This document shows, piece after piece, positions 53,657 through 63,975 of a stretch of DNA of 64,000 nucleotides. Under the pieces are notes generated by a model that saw nothing but the letters and a program-made list of their open reading frames with translations, was not told the DNA's origin and searched no databases. Position 1 is the stretch's first letter. Each line of letters starts with the position of its first letter. The stretch is from Nitrogeniibacter mangrovi (GTDB lineage: Bacteria > Pseudomonadota > Gammaproteobacteria > Burkholderiales > Rhodocyclaceae): NCBI RefSeq assembly GCF_010983895.1, contig NZ_CP048836.1, positions 992,001 to 1,056,000 of the forward strand, read 5' to 3'. A program made the position numbers and the translations under genes.

Positions 53657-53685
53657 TTGACCCGGGTTTTTGTTTGCACTAAAGT
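53657..53685 (+). promoter_or_regulatory. mraZ/dcw promoter
   Basis: TTGACC (53657-53662), a 17-bp spacer and TAAAGT (53680-53685) make the best sigma-70 promoter in the window. The -10 overlaps the first MraZ repeat, so MraZ binding would block it and give autorepression of the whole division cluster. Confidence 0.75.
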
Positions 53686-53721
53686 GGGCTCAAGTGCACA
53701 AAAGTGGGAGAGAGTGCACCA
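53682..53721 (+). promoter_or_regulatory. MraZ operator repeats
   Basis: Four direct repeats in exact 10-bp register start at 53682, 53692, 53702 and 53712: AAGTGGG, AAGTGCA, AAGTGGG, GAGTGCA. E. coli MraZ binds TGGGN repeats spaced by 5 nt (10-bp period) upstream of mraZ, the same geometry. Two of four units read TGCA instead of TGGG. Confidence 0.72.
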
Positions 53722-53754
53722 GACACCCTCTCCCGATCCGTCTCAGGGGGTTCC

Positions 53755-54195
53755 ATGTTTCAAGGCGCAGCAGCGCTCAATCTCGATGCGAAGGGTCGCC
53801 TGGCGATTCCTGCGCGCTATCGGGGTGAGCTTGCTGACAGTGGCGACCTGGTCGTCACCGCGCACCCCCACCGCTGCCTGCTGATCTACCCCACCGAGGC
53901 CTGGCAGCCCATTCGCGACAAGGTGTTGGCCGGCTCCAGCCTGGAGCCGCGTTCGGCCATGCTCAAGCGCCTGCTGGTCGGTTTCGCGCGTGACGAAAAG
54001 CTCGACGGCTCCGGCCGCGTGCTGGTGGCGCCTGAGCTGCGCCGCTATGCCCATCTGGAGAAAGAGGTGTGGCTGGTGGGGCAGGGATCGCATTTCGAGC
54101 TGTGGTCCGACGCCGAATGGCAGAAGCAGCAGGAGCTCATGTTCGGCATGGGGTCCGATCTGCTGCCGCCGGGCATGGAGGATCTGGCCCTGTGA
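53755..54195 (+). CDS. mraZ: Transcriptional regulator MraZ
   Basis: A 146-residue DNA-binding protein with two SpoVT/AbrB-type repeats: [19 protein letters not shown] (residues ~8-26) and [20 protein letters not shown] (~80-99). It represses its own promoter and the downstream division/cell-wall operon, and is held in check by RsmH in E. coli. ATG 53755 has a purine-rich AGGGGG ribosome site. It overlaps rsmH by 4 nt. Confidence 0.95.
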   Translation: MFQGAAALNLDAKGRLAIPARYRGELADSGDLVVTAHPHRCLLIYPTEAWQPIRDKVLAGSSLEPRSAMLKRLLVGFARDEKLDGSGRVLVAPELRRYAHLEKEVWLVGQGSHFELWSDAEWQKQQELMFGMGSDLLPPGMEDLAL

Positions 54196-55127
54196 GCGCG
54201 CCCGCCGAACACGTCACCGTGCTGCTGAGCGAAGCCGTCGATGCGCTGGCGATCCGGCCGGAGGGTATCTACGTGGATGGCACCTTCGGGCGGGGCGGGC
54301 ACAGCCGCGCGGTGCTCGCGCGCCTGGGGGCGCACGGCCGGCTGGTGGCTTTCGATCGCGATCCGGCCGCCATTGCGGCCGGCGCGGCCATCAACGATGC
54401 GCGCTTCACCCTCGTTCATGCGCCGTTCAGCGCACTGGACGAATCGCTCGACGCCCACGGGGTCGGGCTGGTCGATGGTGTGCTGCTCGACCTGGGCGTG
54501 TCGTCGCCCCAGCTCGACGAAGCCGCGCGGGGCATGAGCTTCCGCTTCGACGCGCCGCTCGACATGCGCATGGATACAAGCCGCGGACAAACCGTGGCGC
54601 AATGGCTGGCCTCGGCCGAGGTCGGCGAAATCACCGAGGTGATCAGGGACTATGGGGAAGAACGGTTTGCTCATGCGATTGCAAAGGCGGTTGTTGCTGC
54701 TCGGGCAGGGGGGGCTGTGTCAACCACTGGACAACTTGCCGCACTCGTGGAGAAGGCGGTCCGCACGCGCGAGCCGGGGCAGCACCCCGCGACGCGCACC
54801 TTCCAGGCTCTACGGATTTTCATCAATGCGGAGCTCGAGGAACTGTCGGTAGTCCTGCCCAAGTGCCTGGCGCGGCTCAAGCCGGGCGGGCGTCTGGTGG
54901 TGATCAGCTTCCACTCGCTCGAGGACCGCATCGTCAAGCGCTTCATGCGCGAGCATGCGAATCCGCCGCCGGTGCCGCGCGGCATGGCGATCCGCGAGGT
55001 CGACCGGCCGCAGCCGAAGCTGCGCCTGGTGGGCAAGGCGGTGAAGGCCGGAGCCGACGAGGTGGCCACCAACCCGCGCGCGCGCAGTGCGGTCATGCGC
55101 GTGGCCGAACGGACGGAGGCAGCGTGA
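54192..55127 (+). CDS. rsmH: 16S rRNA (cytosine-1402 N4)-methyltransferase
   Basis: A 311-residue Mra[21 protein letters not shown] and [16 protein letters not shown] (SAM motif), [66 protein letters not shown] and [15 protein letters not shown]. It methylates N4 of C1402, the same nucleotide that RsmI (49664-50530) 2'-O-methylates; both enzymes are in this window. GTG 54192 overlaps the mraZ stop. Confidence 0.96.
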   Translation: MSAPAEHVTVLLSEAVDALAIRPEGIYVDGTFGRGGHSRAVLARLGAHGRLVAFDRDPAAIAAGAAINDARFTLVHAPFSALDESLDAHGVGLVDGVLLDLGVSSPQLDEAARGMSFRFDAPLDMRMDTSRGQTVAQWLASAEVGEITEVIRDYGEERFAHAIAKAVVAARAGGAVSTTGQLAALVEKAVRTREPGQHPATRTFQALRIFINAELEELSVVLPKCLARLKPGGRLVVISFHSLEDRIVKRFMREHANPPPVPRGMAIREVDRPQPKLRLVGKAVKAGADEVATNPRARSAVMRVAERTEAA

Positions 55128-55132
55128 TGAGT

Positions 55133-55351
55133 GGACGGCCCCCACGCTCTCTTCGTTCGCTGCCCCCGAGGGGGCTGCGCCCGCCCTTGGGGCGGCCCGG
55201 CGGGTGGGCGGACGGCCCCCACGCGCGCTTCGTTCGCGGAGGGTCGGCTTTGCACAGCCGACCCGTTCGATGGGCGCGAAACAGTGCTTCGCGAAACCCC
55301 CATCTCACCCCCCGAGGGGGCTGCGGCCGCCCTTGGGGCGGCCCGGCAGGT
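55133..55351. repeat. Composite repetitive element between rsmH and ftsL
   Basis: Two repeat units each occur twice. Unit A (GGACGGCCCCCACGC then CTTCGTTCGC) is at 55133-55160 and 55210-55237. Unit B (CCCCCGAGGGGGCTGCG then CCGCCCTTGGGGCGGCCCGGC) is at 55163-55205 and 55309-55351, 40+ of 43 bases identical. Between them lies a perfect hairpin at 55241-55264 (GGGTCGGCT/AGCCGACCC). Unit B resembles dispersed palindromic repeats I recall from many betaproteobacterial genomes. It separates two genes that normally abut. Confidence 0.8.
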
Positions 55352-55358
55352 CGGGTTC

Positions 55359-55622
55359 GTGCGGGTGGATGCCTTGCTCGCGACGCTGGCCTTGCTCAGC
55401 GCCCTGGGCGTGGTGGCGGCCCAGCACCAGTCGCGCAAGCTGCATACCGCGCTGGAGCGCGAGACCTCGCAGATGCATCAGCTCGAGGTGGAGTGGGGGC
55501 AGCTGCAGCTTGAGCAGAGCACCTGGGCGGCGCATGTGCGCATCGAGAAGATCGCCCGCCAGCGATTGCACATGCAGGCGCCATCCATCGATCAGATCGT
55601 GGTGGTCGAGGGGGGATCATGA
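55359..55622 (+). CDS. ftsL: Cell division protein FtsL
   Basis: An ~87-residue bitopic division protein. After a very short cytoplasmic part, a membrane helix (ALLATLALLSALGVVAA, residues ~5-21) leads into a periplasmic coiled coil (HTALERETSQMHQLEVEWGQLQLEQSTWA) and the ending RIEKIARQRLHMQAPS. FtsL forms the FtsQLB complex that activates FtsWI. The frame is open back to 55131, but that part is repeat element, so I start at GTG 55359 (GTG 55365 is equally possible). It overlaps ftsI by 4 nt. Confidence 0.82.
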   Translation: MRVDALLATLALLSALGVVAAQHQSRKLHTALERETSQMHQLEVEWGQLQLEQSTWAAHVRIEKIARQRLHMQAPSIDQIVVVEGGS

Positions 55623-57376
55623 AGAAGCGCAGAAGTGTCACCTTCAACCACAATCCGCTGCTCGACAAAGGGCTGCCAGTCTGGCGGCCCCGTGTCGTTT
55701 TGCTGGCCCTGCTGTGCGGTTCGTTCGCGCTGGTGGCGCGCGCCGGTTACCTGCAGGGCGTCAATGACGACTTCCTCCAGGCGGAGGGCAAGTCGCGTTA
55801 CTCGCGGGTGATCGAGATCCCGGCAACGCGAGGCAAGATCACCGATCGCCACGGCACGGTGCTGGCGGCGAGCACGCCGGTCAAGTCGATCTGGGCCATT
55901 CCGTCGGATGCCCGGCTCAAGCCCGGGCAGGTGCGGACGCTGGCCGGCTTGCTGGATGTCGATGTGCGCGATCTGAACCGCAAGCTCGCGCGCGACTCCG
56001 ATTTCGTCTATCTGAAGCGCCAGGTGCCGCCGGCGCTCGCGGAGAAGGTCGAGGCCCTCGATCTGCCGGGCATTCATGAGCATCGCGAGTACCGTCGCTA
56101 CTATCCGGGTGCCGAGGTGATGGCCCATGTGCTGGGTTTCACCGGCGTGGACGACCATGGCCAGGAGGGCGTCGAACTGGCCTACGACGACCAGCTGTCG
56201 GGCAAGGCCGGTTCGCGTCGGGTGATCAAGGACCGGCGCGGGCGCATCGTCGAAGACGTCGAATCGATCCGCAAGCCGCAGGAAGGCAAGGACATCACCC
56301 TGTCGATCGACGCCAAGATCCAGTATCTGGCCTACGCGGCGCTCGAGCAGGGCATCAAGACCCATCACGCCAAGGCCGGCGGGGTGGTGGTGCTCGATGC
56401 GCGTACCGGCGAGGTGCTCGCCATGGTCAACGCGCCCACCTACAACCCGAACGACCGCGGCTCGCTCACCGGTGCCCAGCTGCGCAACCGCGCCATCACC
56501 GACACCTTCGAGCCGGGTTCGGTCATGAAGCCGTTCATCGCCGGGCTGGCGCTGGAGACCGGGAAGGTCGGCTTCAACACCGTCATCGACACCGGGGACG
56601 GCCACCTGACCATCGGCAACGCGACCATCAACGACACCCATCGGCACGGGTTGATCACGGTGGCACAGATCATCCAGAAGTCCTCCAATGTGGGCATCGT
56701 GCGCGTGGCCATGAACTTCCAGCCGCAGCAGATGTGGTCGTTGTACGACAGCCTCGGCTTCGGTTCGCCGTTGCGGGTCGGGTTCCCGGGGGAGGCGAGC
56801 GGGCGTCTGCGCCCGGCCAGCCAGTGGCGCCCGATCGAGCAGGCGACCATGGCCTATGGCCACGGCATCTCGGTCAGCCTCATGCAGCTGGCCCACGCCT
56901 ATCTGGCATTCGCGCGCGACGGCGACCTGATTCCGGTGACCCTCAAGCGTGCCGAGGCGCCGCGCCTGTCCGGCCAGCGCATCTACTCGCCGCAGACCGT
57001 GCGCGAAGTGCGTGCCATGATGGAAATGGTGACCGAGGACGGCGGCACCGCGCCCCAGGCGCGGGTGCCGGGCTACCGGGTCGCCGGCAAGACCGGTACC
57101 GCGCACAAGCTCGAGGGCGGGCAATACACCAACCGCTATATCGCGTCCTTCGTCGGCCTGGCGCCAGCGAGCGATCCGCGCCTGGTCATCGCGGTCATGA
57201 TCGACGAGCCGACCACCCGCAGCTACTACGGCGGCCAGGTGGCCGGCCCGGTGTTCTCGCAGGTGATGGCCGGCGCGCTGCGCGCACTCTCGGTGCCGCC
57301 GGATGCCCCGATCACGCCGGTGCAGGTGGCCCGCACCGGCGAAGCCCCCGATCCTGCCGCCAGGGAGAACATGTGA
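55619..57376 (+). CDS. ftsI: Penicillin-binding protein 3, septal peptidoglycan transpeptidase
   Basis: A 585-residue class B PBP. A short cytoplasmic tail is followed by a membrane helix (RVVLLALLCGSFALVARAGYL), the pedestal domain starting ATRGKITDRHGTVLA, and the transpeptidase domain with the active-site Ser in FEPGSVMKPF (SxxK, residue ~300), the SSN motif in IIQKSSNVGI, and KTGTA near residue 490. It partners with FtsW (62743-63975). Confidence 0.96.
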   Translation: MKKRRSVTFNHNPLLDKGLPVWRPRVVLLALLCGSFALVARAGYLQGVNDDFLQAEGKSRYSRVIEIPATRGKITDRHGTVLAASTPVKSIWAIPSDARLKPGQVRTLAGLLDVDVRDLNRKLARDSDFVYLKRQVPPALAEKVEALDLPGIHEHREYRRYYPGAEVMAHVLGFTGVDDHGQEGVELAYDDQLSGKAGSRRVIKDRRGRIVEDVESIRKPQEGKDITLSIDAKIQYLAYAALEQGIKTHHAKAGGVVVLDARTGEVLAMVNAPTYNPNDRGSLTGAQLRNRAITDTFEPGSVMKPFIAGLALETGKVGFNTVIDTGDGHLTIGNATINDTHRHGLITVAQIIQKSSNVGIVRVAMNFQPQQMWSLYDSLGFGSPLRVGFPGEASGRLRPASQWRPIEQATMAYGHGISVSLMQLAHAYLAFARDGDLIPVTLKRAEAPRLSGQRIYSPQTVREVRAMMEMVTEDGGTAPQARVPGYRVAGKTGTAHKLEGGQYTNRYIASFVGLAPASDPRLVIAVMIDEPTTRSYYGGQVAGPVFSQVMAGALRALSVPPDAPITPVQVARTGEAPDPAARENM

Positions 57377-58878
57377 CGGACGCCGTCGCCGACACCCTTC
57401 TTGCCCAGCTGCACGACGCCGGAATCCAGCCGACGGGGGTCACTGCCGACTCCCGTCGCGTTGCATCCGGCAGCCTGTTCCTGGCCTACCCCGGGCTCAC
57501 GGTGGATGGTCGCGACTTCATCGACCCCGCCATCCGGGCCGGGGCCTGCGCCGTGATCGCAGAGACCGGGGTGGCGCGACCGGCGCAGGGCTGGCCGGTG
57601 CCGGTGCTCGAGGTGCCCGAGCTGCGCGCGCACAGCGGCGAGCTCGCCGACCGGATCTACGGCCGTCCGAGCGAACGGCTGTGGGTCGCCGGGGTGACCG
57701 GCACCAACGGCAAGACCACCACCAGCCAGTGGCTCGCCGCCGCGCTGAGCGCGAGCGGCACCCGCTGCGGTGTCATCGGCACGCTCGGCAGCGGTTTTCC
57801 GGGGCAGCTGACCCAGGGCACCCACACCACGCCGGATGCGCCGGCGGTGCACCGCGAGTTGGCCGACCTGGCGGCGCAGGGCGCCCGTGCGGTGGCCATG
57901 GAGGTGTCCTCCATCGGCCTGCACCAGGGGCGGGTCAACGGCGTGCGTTTCGATCTGGCCATCTTCACCAATCTGAGCCGCGACCACCTCGACTACCACG
58001 GCGACATGGAGACCTACGCCGAGGCCAAGGCGGATCTGTTCCGCATGGACATCGGCCACGCGGTCGTCAACCTCGACGACGGCTTCGGTGTCGAGCTGGC
58101 CCGGCGCATGGTCGCGCGCGGCACACCGGTGATCGGCTACACCCTGATCGCCACCAACGTCGATGCCGCGCCCGGCGCGCCCACGCTGGTGGCCGAGCAG
58201 ATGCGTACCACCGCCTCCGGCATCCGTTTCACCGCCGCCTGGCAGGGGCAGCGCGTGCCCATCAGCGTGCGTCTGGTGGCCAATTTCAATGTTTCCAACC
58301 TGCTGGCCGTGATGGCGGCGCTGATCGTTCACGGCCGCTCGCTGGAAGAGGCCGTGCGCCTGTGCGCCGGGCTCCAGCCGCCCGAGGGGCGCATGCAGAT
58401 CGTCGGCGGCGTCGGCGAGCCGCTCGTGCTGGTGGACTACGCCCACACGCCCGACGCCCTGGAAAAGGTGCTCGAGGCGGCGCGGGCCACGGCGCGGGCG
58501 CGCAGCGGTGCGTTGATCTGCATTGTCGGCTGCGGCGGCGATCGCGACACCGGCAAACGGCCTCTGATGGGCGAGGTCGCCTCGCGCCTCAGCGACGTGC
58601 TCTGGCTGACCAGCGACAACCCGCGCAGCGAGGCACCCGAGCGCATCCTCGACGAAATGGCGGCGGGCGCCGGTGCGCACGCGATGCGCGAACTGGATCG
58701 CGCCGAGGCCATCCGTCGCGCCATCGACGCGGCCGCCGACGACGACGTGGTGGTGCTCGCGGGCAAGGGGCATGAGGATTATCAGGAAATTGCGGGCGTG
58801 CGATACCCGTTCTCCGACGTGAGCCACGCACGCGATGCCTTGCGCAAGCGCCGGACCGGAAGTGGAGGTGGGGCATGA
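57373..58878 (+). CDS. murE: UDP-MurNAc-L-Ala-D-Glu:meso-DAP ligase
   Basis: A 501-residue Mur ligase: GVTADSRRVASGSLFLAYPG (N-terminal UDP-binding), [19 protein letters not shown] (P-loop), TTPDAPAVHRELADLA, AMEVSSIGLHQGRV, FTNLSRDHLDYHGDME, LVDYAHTPDALEKVL, CIVGCGGDRDTGKRPLMG and LTSDNPRSEAPERIL. The DNPR motif indicates meso-diaminopimelate rather than lysine as the added amino acid. GTG 57373 overlaps the ftsI stop (GTGA). Confidence 0.96.
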   Translation: MTDAVADTLLAQLHDAGIQPTGVTADSRRVASGSLFLAYPGLTVDGRDFIDPAIRAGACAVIAETGVARPAQGWPVPVLEVPELRAHSGELADRIYGRPSERLWVAGVTGTNGKTTTSQWLAAALSASGTRCGVIGTLGSGFPGQLTQGTHTTPDAPAVHRELADLAAQGARAVAMEVSSIGLHQGRVNGVRFDLAIFTNLSRDHLDYHGDMETYAEAKADLFRMDIGHAVVNLDDGFGVELARRMVARGTPVIGYTLIATNVDAAPGAPTLVAEQMRTTASGIRFTAAWQGQRVPISVRLVANFNVSNLLAVMAALIVHGRSLEEAVRLCAGLQPPEGRMQIVGGVGEPLVLVDYAHTPDALEKVLEAARATARARSGALICIVGCGGDRDTGKRPLMGEVASRLSDVLWLTSDNPRSEAPERILDEMAAGAGAHAMRELDRAEAIRRAIDAAADDDVVVLAGKGHEDYQEIAGVRYPFSDVSHARDALRKRRTGSGGGA

Positions 58879-60284
58879 TGGACCTGGCCCAAGCCGCCGC
58901 GACCCTGGGGGCGACGCTCACCGCACCGGTGAGCGTCGCGTCCGTCGACACCGACACCCGCGCCATGGGGGCGGGCGGCCTGTTCGTGGCCCTGCGTGGC
59001 GACCGCTTCGACGGCCACGATTTCATCGCCGACGCCGTGGCCGCCGGTGCGGCCGCCGTCATGGTGGACCGGCGCTTCGCCGACACCGGCGCCGATGCCG
59101 GCGTGCCCATGCTGATCGTGGACGACACCCGCTTCGGGCTCGGCGCACTGGCCGCCTGGTGGCGCAACCATTTCGATATCCCGCTCATCGGCATCACCGG
59201 CAGCAACGGCAAGACCACGGTCAAGGAGATGTGCGCCGAGATCCTCGCGGCGCAGATGCGGCGCGAGGGCCTCGATCCGGCCGCTGCGGTGCTGGCCACG
59301 GCCGGCAACTTCAACAACGACATCGGGCTGCCGCTGACCCTGTTGCGCCTGCGTGCTGGTCATCGCGCCGCGATCATCGAGATGGGCATGAACCATCCCG
59401 GCGAAATCGCTTACCTGACCGCCATTTCCCGTCCGACCGTCGCCCTCGTGACCAATGCGCTGCGGGCCCATCTGGAAGGGCTGGGCGGGCTCGACGCGGT
59501 GGCGGTGGAGAAGGGCACCATCTACCAGGGGCTGGGCGAGCACGGCGTGGCGGTGGTCAATGCCGATTCGCCGTTCGCCGACTACTGGCGCGGGATCAAC
59601 CCGGGGCGGCGCATCGTCGGCTTCGGCCTGAGCGCGCCGGAGGCCGAGGTGCGCGCCGTGCCCGAATCGCACGGGCTGGCCGTGCGCCTGCATCTGTCCA
59701 CGCCCGAAGGGGTGGCCCAGTGCGCCCTGCGCGTGCCGGGCGAACACAACGTGCGCAATGCCCTCGCGGCGGTGGCGGCCTGCCTGGCCGCCGGGGCCAC
59801 GCTGGCCGACGCGGTGGCCGGGCTGCAAGCCTACGGCGGCACCAAAGGGCGGCTGCAGCGGAAGGCCGGAAAACACGGCGCGATCGTGCTCGACGACACC
59901 TACAACGCCAATCCGGATTCGGTGCGCGCCGGCATCGACGTGCTCGCGGCCACCCCGGGGCGCAAGGTGCTGGTGCTGGGCGACATGGGCGAGCTCGGCG
60001 AGGCCAGCGCACAGCTGCACGACGAAGTGGGCGGTTACGCCAAGAGCCACGGCATCGACCATCTGCTCACCCTGGGCAGCGCCAGTGCCACGGCGGCGCA
60101 CAACTTCGGCGAGGGGGCGACCCACTTTGCCGAGGTGAGTGCGCTCGTGACGGCGCTCGAGCCGCTGCTCGACGAGAGCACCGTGGTGCTCGTGAAGGGC
60201 TCGCGCTTCATGCGCATGGAGCGGGTGGTGGACGCCATCGTCGCTGACGACAACAACAATAAGGAGCAGACGCATGTTGCTTGA
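58875..60284 (+). CDS. murF: UDP-MurNAc-tripeptide:D-Ala-D-Ala ligase
   Basis: A 469-residue Mur ligase adding D-Ala-D-Ala. [27 protein letters not shown] at the N-terminus, [20 protein letters not shown] (P-loop), [90 protein letters not shown] and [11 protein letters not shown] are family motifs. It overlaps murE by 4 nt and the mraY start by 11 nt. Confidence 0.96.
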   Translation: MMDLAQAAATLGATLTAPVSVASVDTDTRAMGAGGLFVALRGDRFDGHDFIADAVAAGAAAVMVDRRFADTGADAGVPMLIVDDTRFGLGALAAWWRNHFDIPLIGITGSNGKTTVKEMCAEILAAQMRREGLDPAAAVLATAGNFNNDIGLPLTLLRLRAGHRAAIIEMGMNHPGEIAYLTAISRPTVALVTNALRAHLEGLGGLDAVAVEKGTIYQGLGEHGVAVVNADSPFADYWRGINPGRRIVGFGLSAPEAEVRAVPESHGLAVRLHLSTPEGVAQCALRVPGEHNVRNALAAVAACLAAGATLADAVAGLQAYGGTKGRLQRKAGKHGAIVLDDTYNANPDSVRAGIDVLAATPGRKVLVLGDMGELGEASAQLHDEVGGYAKSHGIDHLLTLGSASATAAHNFGEGATHFAEVSALVTALEPLLDESTVVLVKGSRFMRMERVVDAIVADDNNNKEQTHVA

Positions 60285-61361
60285 ACTGGCCCTGTGGCTT
60301 GGACAGGATGTCCGGACCTTCAACGTGTTCGGCTACATCACCCTGCGTACCGTGCTGGCGGCGCTGACCGCGCTGGCCATCTCCTTCATCTTCGGCCCCG
60401 GAGTCATCCGCTGGCTGGCGGCCAAGAAGATCGGCCAGGCGGTGCGCGACGACGGCCCCAAGTCGCATCTGACCAAGGCCGGCACGCCCACCATGGGCGG
60501 TGCGCTCATCCTCATCGCCATCGGCATCACCACGATGCTGTGGGGCGATCTGCGCAACCTCTACGTGTGGGTGACGCTGCTGGTGACCCTGGGCTTCGGC
60601 GCCGTGGGCTGGGTGGACGACTGGCGCAAGGTGGTGCATCGCGACCCGCGCGGGCTGGCCAGCCGCTGGAAGTATCTGTGGACCTCGCTCATCGCCCTGG
60701 CCGCGGCGCTGGTGCTGGGCTTTTCCGCCGATACGCCGGCGCAGACCGAACTGATCGTGCCCTTCTTCAAGGGCGTCGCCTACCCGCTGGGTGTGGGCGG
60801 ATTCGTCATCCTGAGCTACTTCGTCATCACCGGCTCGAGCCATGCGGTGAACCTGACCGACGGCCTCGACGGGCTGGCGATCATGCCCACCGTGATGGTG
60901 GCCTCGGCACTGGCGATCTTCGCCTACGTGGCCGGCCACGCCGGCTTCTCGAAATATCTCGGTGTGCCCTACATCGCCGGGGCCGGCGAGCTGGCGGTGT
61001 TCTGCGGCGCGCTGGCCGGCGCCGGGCTCGGCTTCCTGTGGTTCAACGCCTATCCGGCGGAAGTGTTCATGGGCGACGTCGGCGCGCTGGCGCTGGGGGC
61101 GGCCCTGGGCACGGTGGCGGTGGTGGTGCGCCAGGAGATCGTGCTGTTCATCATGGGTGGCCTGTTCGTCGCCGAGACCCTGTCGGTGATGTTGCAGGTG
61201 ATCTATTTCAAGATGTCCGGCGGCAAGCGCATCTTCCGCATGGCGCCGCTGCATCACCATTACGAACTGGGGGCTGGAAGGAAACGCAGGTGGTGGTCCG
61301 GTTCTGGATCATCACCATCATGCTGGTCCTGTTCGGTCTGTCGACCCTGAAACTGCGGTGA
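60274..61361 (+). CDS. mraY: Phospho-N-acetylmuramoyl-pentapeptide transferase, frame broken near the C-terminus
   Basis: MraY transfers phospho-MurNAc-pentapeptide to undecaprenyl phosphate (lipid I). It has ~10 membrane helices and the motifs [53 protein letters not shown] and [10 protein letters not shown]. The frame breaks at G5 61269-61273; with one added G the protein ends [19 protein letters not shown], the standard MraY end, at 362 residues. MraY is essential, so the break is almost certainly a sequence error. As read, the last helix is lost. Confidence 0.93.
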
Positions 61362-61373
61362 GCCTCGACTGAA

Positions 61374-62746
61374 ATGAGTTGGCAAGGCAAAAAGGTACTG
61401 GTACTCGGGCTGGGCGAATCCGGCCTCGCGATCGTGCGCTGGCTGGCGCGCGAGGGTGCCGTGCTGCGCATCGCCGACAGCCGCCAGCATCCGCCGTCGC
61501 TCGATGCCCTCCATGCGATCGTGCCGGACGCGCCGCTCTTTCTGGGGCCGTTCGAGCGCAGCCTGCTCGACGATATCGACACCATCGCCATCAGCCCGGG
61601 GCTGGACCCGCGCATCGAACTGATCGAGGTGGCCCGCGCCCGCGGCATCCGCGTCACCGGCGAGATCCAGATCTTCGTCGATGCGCTCGAGGCCCTCGGG
61701 GTACGCCAGCAGACCCGACTCGTCGCCGTCACCGGCACCAACGGGAAGACCACCACCACAGCCCTGACCGCGTCGCTGTGCGCGGCCACCGGCCTGGATA
61801 CGGTGGCTGCCGGCAACATCAGCCCGGCCACGCTGACGGTGCTGCAGGAGCGTCTCGAGCACGGCGAGCCACTGCCCGAGTGCTGGGTGCTGGAGTTGTC
61901 GAGCTTCCAGCTGGAAACCGTCGACGCGCTGGGCGCCGACGTCGCCACGATACTCAACATCTCCGACGATCACCTCGACCGTTACGACGCCATGGACGAC
62001 TATGTGGCGGCCAAGGCGCGCATCCTCGACGGTGCGCGCGTGCGTGTGCTCAACCGTGACGATGCACGCGTTGCCGCGCTGTGCGAGGAGGCGGTCACCT
62101 TCGGCCTCGGCGCGGCTCCCGGCGAGCGTGATTTCGGTCTCGACGGCGATGCGCTGGTGCGCGGCCATGCCCGTCTGCTGGCGACCCGCGAACTGGCGCT
62201 CAAGGGGCGCCACAACGTGGCCAATGCCCTCGCCGCGCTCGCGCTCGGCGAAGCGATCGGCTGTGCGGTGCCGGGCCTGGTCGCCGCGTTGCGCGAGTTT
62301 CGCGGCCTGCCGCACCGGGTCGAGGCCATTGCCCGGCGCGACGACGGCGTCACCTATTTCGACGACTCCAAGGGCACCAACGTGGGCGCGACGGTCGCGG
62401 CGCTCGAAGGCCTGGGCCGCAAGGTGGTGCTGATTGCCGGCGGTGACGGCAAGGGGCAGGACTTTGCGCCGCTCGCCCCGGCGGTGCGCGATCATGCCCG
62501 TGCGGTGGTGCTGATCGGTCGCGACGGGCCGCGCATCGCCGCGGCGCTGGCGGATGCTGGCGTGCCGGTCGAATCCGCCGACGATCTGCCGCGCGCCGTG
62601 CTGCGGGCCGATGCCCTGGCCCGGGGGGCGACGCCGTCCTGCTGTCGCCGGCCTGCGCCAGTTTCGACATGTTCCGCAGCTATGTGCATCGGGCCGAAGT
62701 GTTCGCCGCCGCGGTGCGCGTGCTGCCACGGGTGGAGGCGCTATGA
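61374..62746 (+). CDS. murD: UDP-MurNAc-L-Ala:D-Glu ligase, frame broken near the C-terminus
   Basis: MurD adds D-glutamate. [57 protein letters not shown] (P-loop), [37 protein letters not shown] and [16 protein letters not shown] with [11 protein letters not shown] are the family motifs. After the G6 run 62623-62628 the frame is lost. One added G restores [20 protein letters not shown], the conserved MurD ending, and a 457-residue protein whose stop overlaps ftsW. Essential, so a sequencing error is likely. Confidence 0.93.
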
Positions 62747-63975
62747 AGCTCGGCCTCAAGCTCGGCAGCCTGTTCCAGCGCGACACCGGCTACAGCCCGG
62801 CCACCAGTCGCGCCGTGCGCCGCCTGAGCGCCCCGGCGAGCCATCAGAACGCCGAACTGGACGGTCTGCTGATCTGGTCGGCCGTGGCCCTGCTGCTGTT
62901 CGGCTGGGTGATGGTGTATTCGGCCTCCATCGCCACCGCCGAGGGGCTGGCCTACACCGGTCATCAGTCCACCTACTATCTGGTGCGCCACGGGGTGTTC
63001 CTGGCCATCGGCGCGGTGGTGGGGCTGGTGGCCTTCCAGATGCCGATGCGTTCCTGGCAGCAGCTGTCGCCGCACCTGTTCATCGGCGGCATCGCGATGC
63101 TGGCGCTGGTGGTGGTGCCCGGCCTCGGCCGTGAGGTGAACGGTGCCAGTCGCTGGCTGCCACTGGGGCCGATCAACTTCCAGCCCTCCGAGGCGATGAA
63201 ACTGTTCGTGGCGCTGTACGCCGCCGATTACACCGTGCGCAAGCTGCCCTACATGCAGAGCTTCAAACGCGCCTTCCTGCCCATGGCCGGGGTGATCCTG
63301 CTGGTGGGCTTCCTGCTGCTCGCCGAGCCGGACTTCGGTGCCTTCGTGGTGATCACCGCGATTGCCTTCGGCATCCTGTTCCTGGGCGGCATCAACGTGC
63401 GCGTGTTCGTGTTGCTCGCCGCGGTGGCGATCGTCGGCTTCGTGCTGCTGATCTGGGCGTCCCCTTATCGGCGCGACCGCATCTTCGGGTTCATGGATCC
63501 GTTCGAGGACGCCTTCGGCAAGGGCTACCAGCTCTCCCACGCGCTCATCGCCTTCGGCCGTGGCGAGTGGTTCGGTGTCGGCCTGGGGGCGAGCGTGGAG
63601 AAGCTCTTCTATCTGCCCGAGGCGCACACCGATTTCATTCTCGCCATCATCGCCGAGGAACTCGGGCTGGTCGGCGTGCTGGTGGTGATCGTGCTGTTCG
63701 CCATCCTCGTGCAGCGTGCCTTTGCCATCGGCCGTCGCGCCATCGACCTGGAACGTTTCTTCCCCGGCCTCGTGGCCCAGGGCATCGGCTTGTGGCTCGG
63801 GGTGCAGTCCTTCATCAACATGGGCGTCAACATGGGCCTGCTGCCCACCAAGGGCCTGACCCTGCCGCTCATGAGTTTCGGTGGCTCGGGCATCGTCGCC
63901 AACTGTCTGGCGCTGGCGATCCTGTTGCGCATCGACTGGGAGAACCGGCAGATCATGCGCGGAGGCGGCACATGA
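62743..63975 (+). CDS. ftsW: Septal peptidoglycan polymerase FtsW (SEDS family)
   Basis: A 410-residue SEDS glycosyltransferase with 10 membrane helices. A cytoplasmic N-terminus of ~45 residues precedes [35 protein letters not shown] and [19 protein letters not shown] follow, with [35 protein letters not shown] and [15 protein letters not shown] near the end. The catalytic Asp lies in the AEPDFG/AHTDF regions. It polymerises lipid II with FtsI at the septum. Confidence 0.96.
   Translation: MKLGLKLGSLFQRDTGYSPATSRAVRRLSAPASHQNAELDGLLIWSAVALLLFGWVMVYSASIATAEGLAYTGHQSTYYLVRHGVFLAIGAVVGLVAFQMPMRSWQQLSPHLFIGGIAMLALVVVPGLGREVNGASRWLPLGPINFQPSEAMKLFVALYAADYTVRKLPYMQSFKRAFLPMAGVILLVGFLLLAEPDFGAFVVITAIAFGILFLGGINVRVFVLLAAVAIVGFVLLIWASPYRRDRIFGFMDPFEDAFGKGYQLSHALIAFGRGEWFGVGLGASVEKLFYLPEAHTDFILAIIAEELGLVGVLVVIVLFAILVQRAFAIGRRAIDLERFFPGLVAQGIGLWLGVQSFINMGVNMGLLPTKGLTLPLMSFGGSGIVANCLALAILLRIDWENRQIMRGGGT

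Noticed and set aside
55127-55513. ATG 55127 overlapping the rsmH stop as the ftsL start
   Set aside because: It is in frame 2 while the FtsL helix and coiled coil are in frame 3; the encoded peptide is Arg/Pro/Gly-rich repeat translation.
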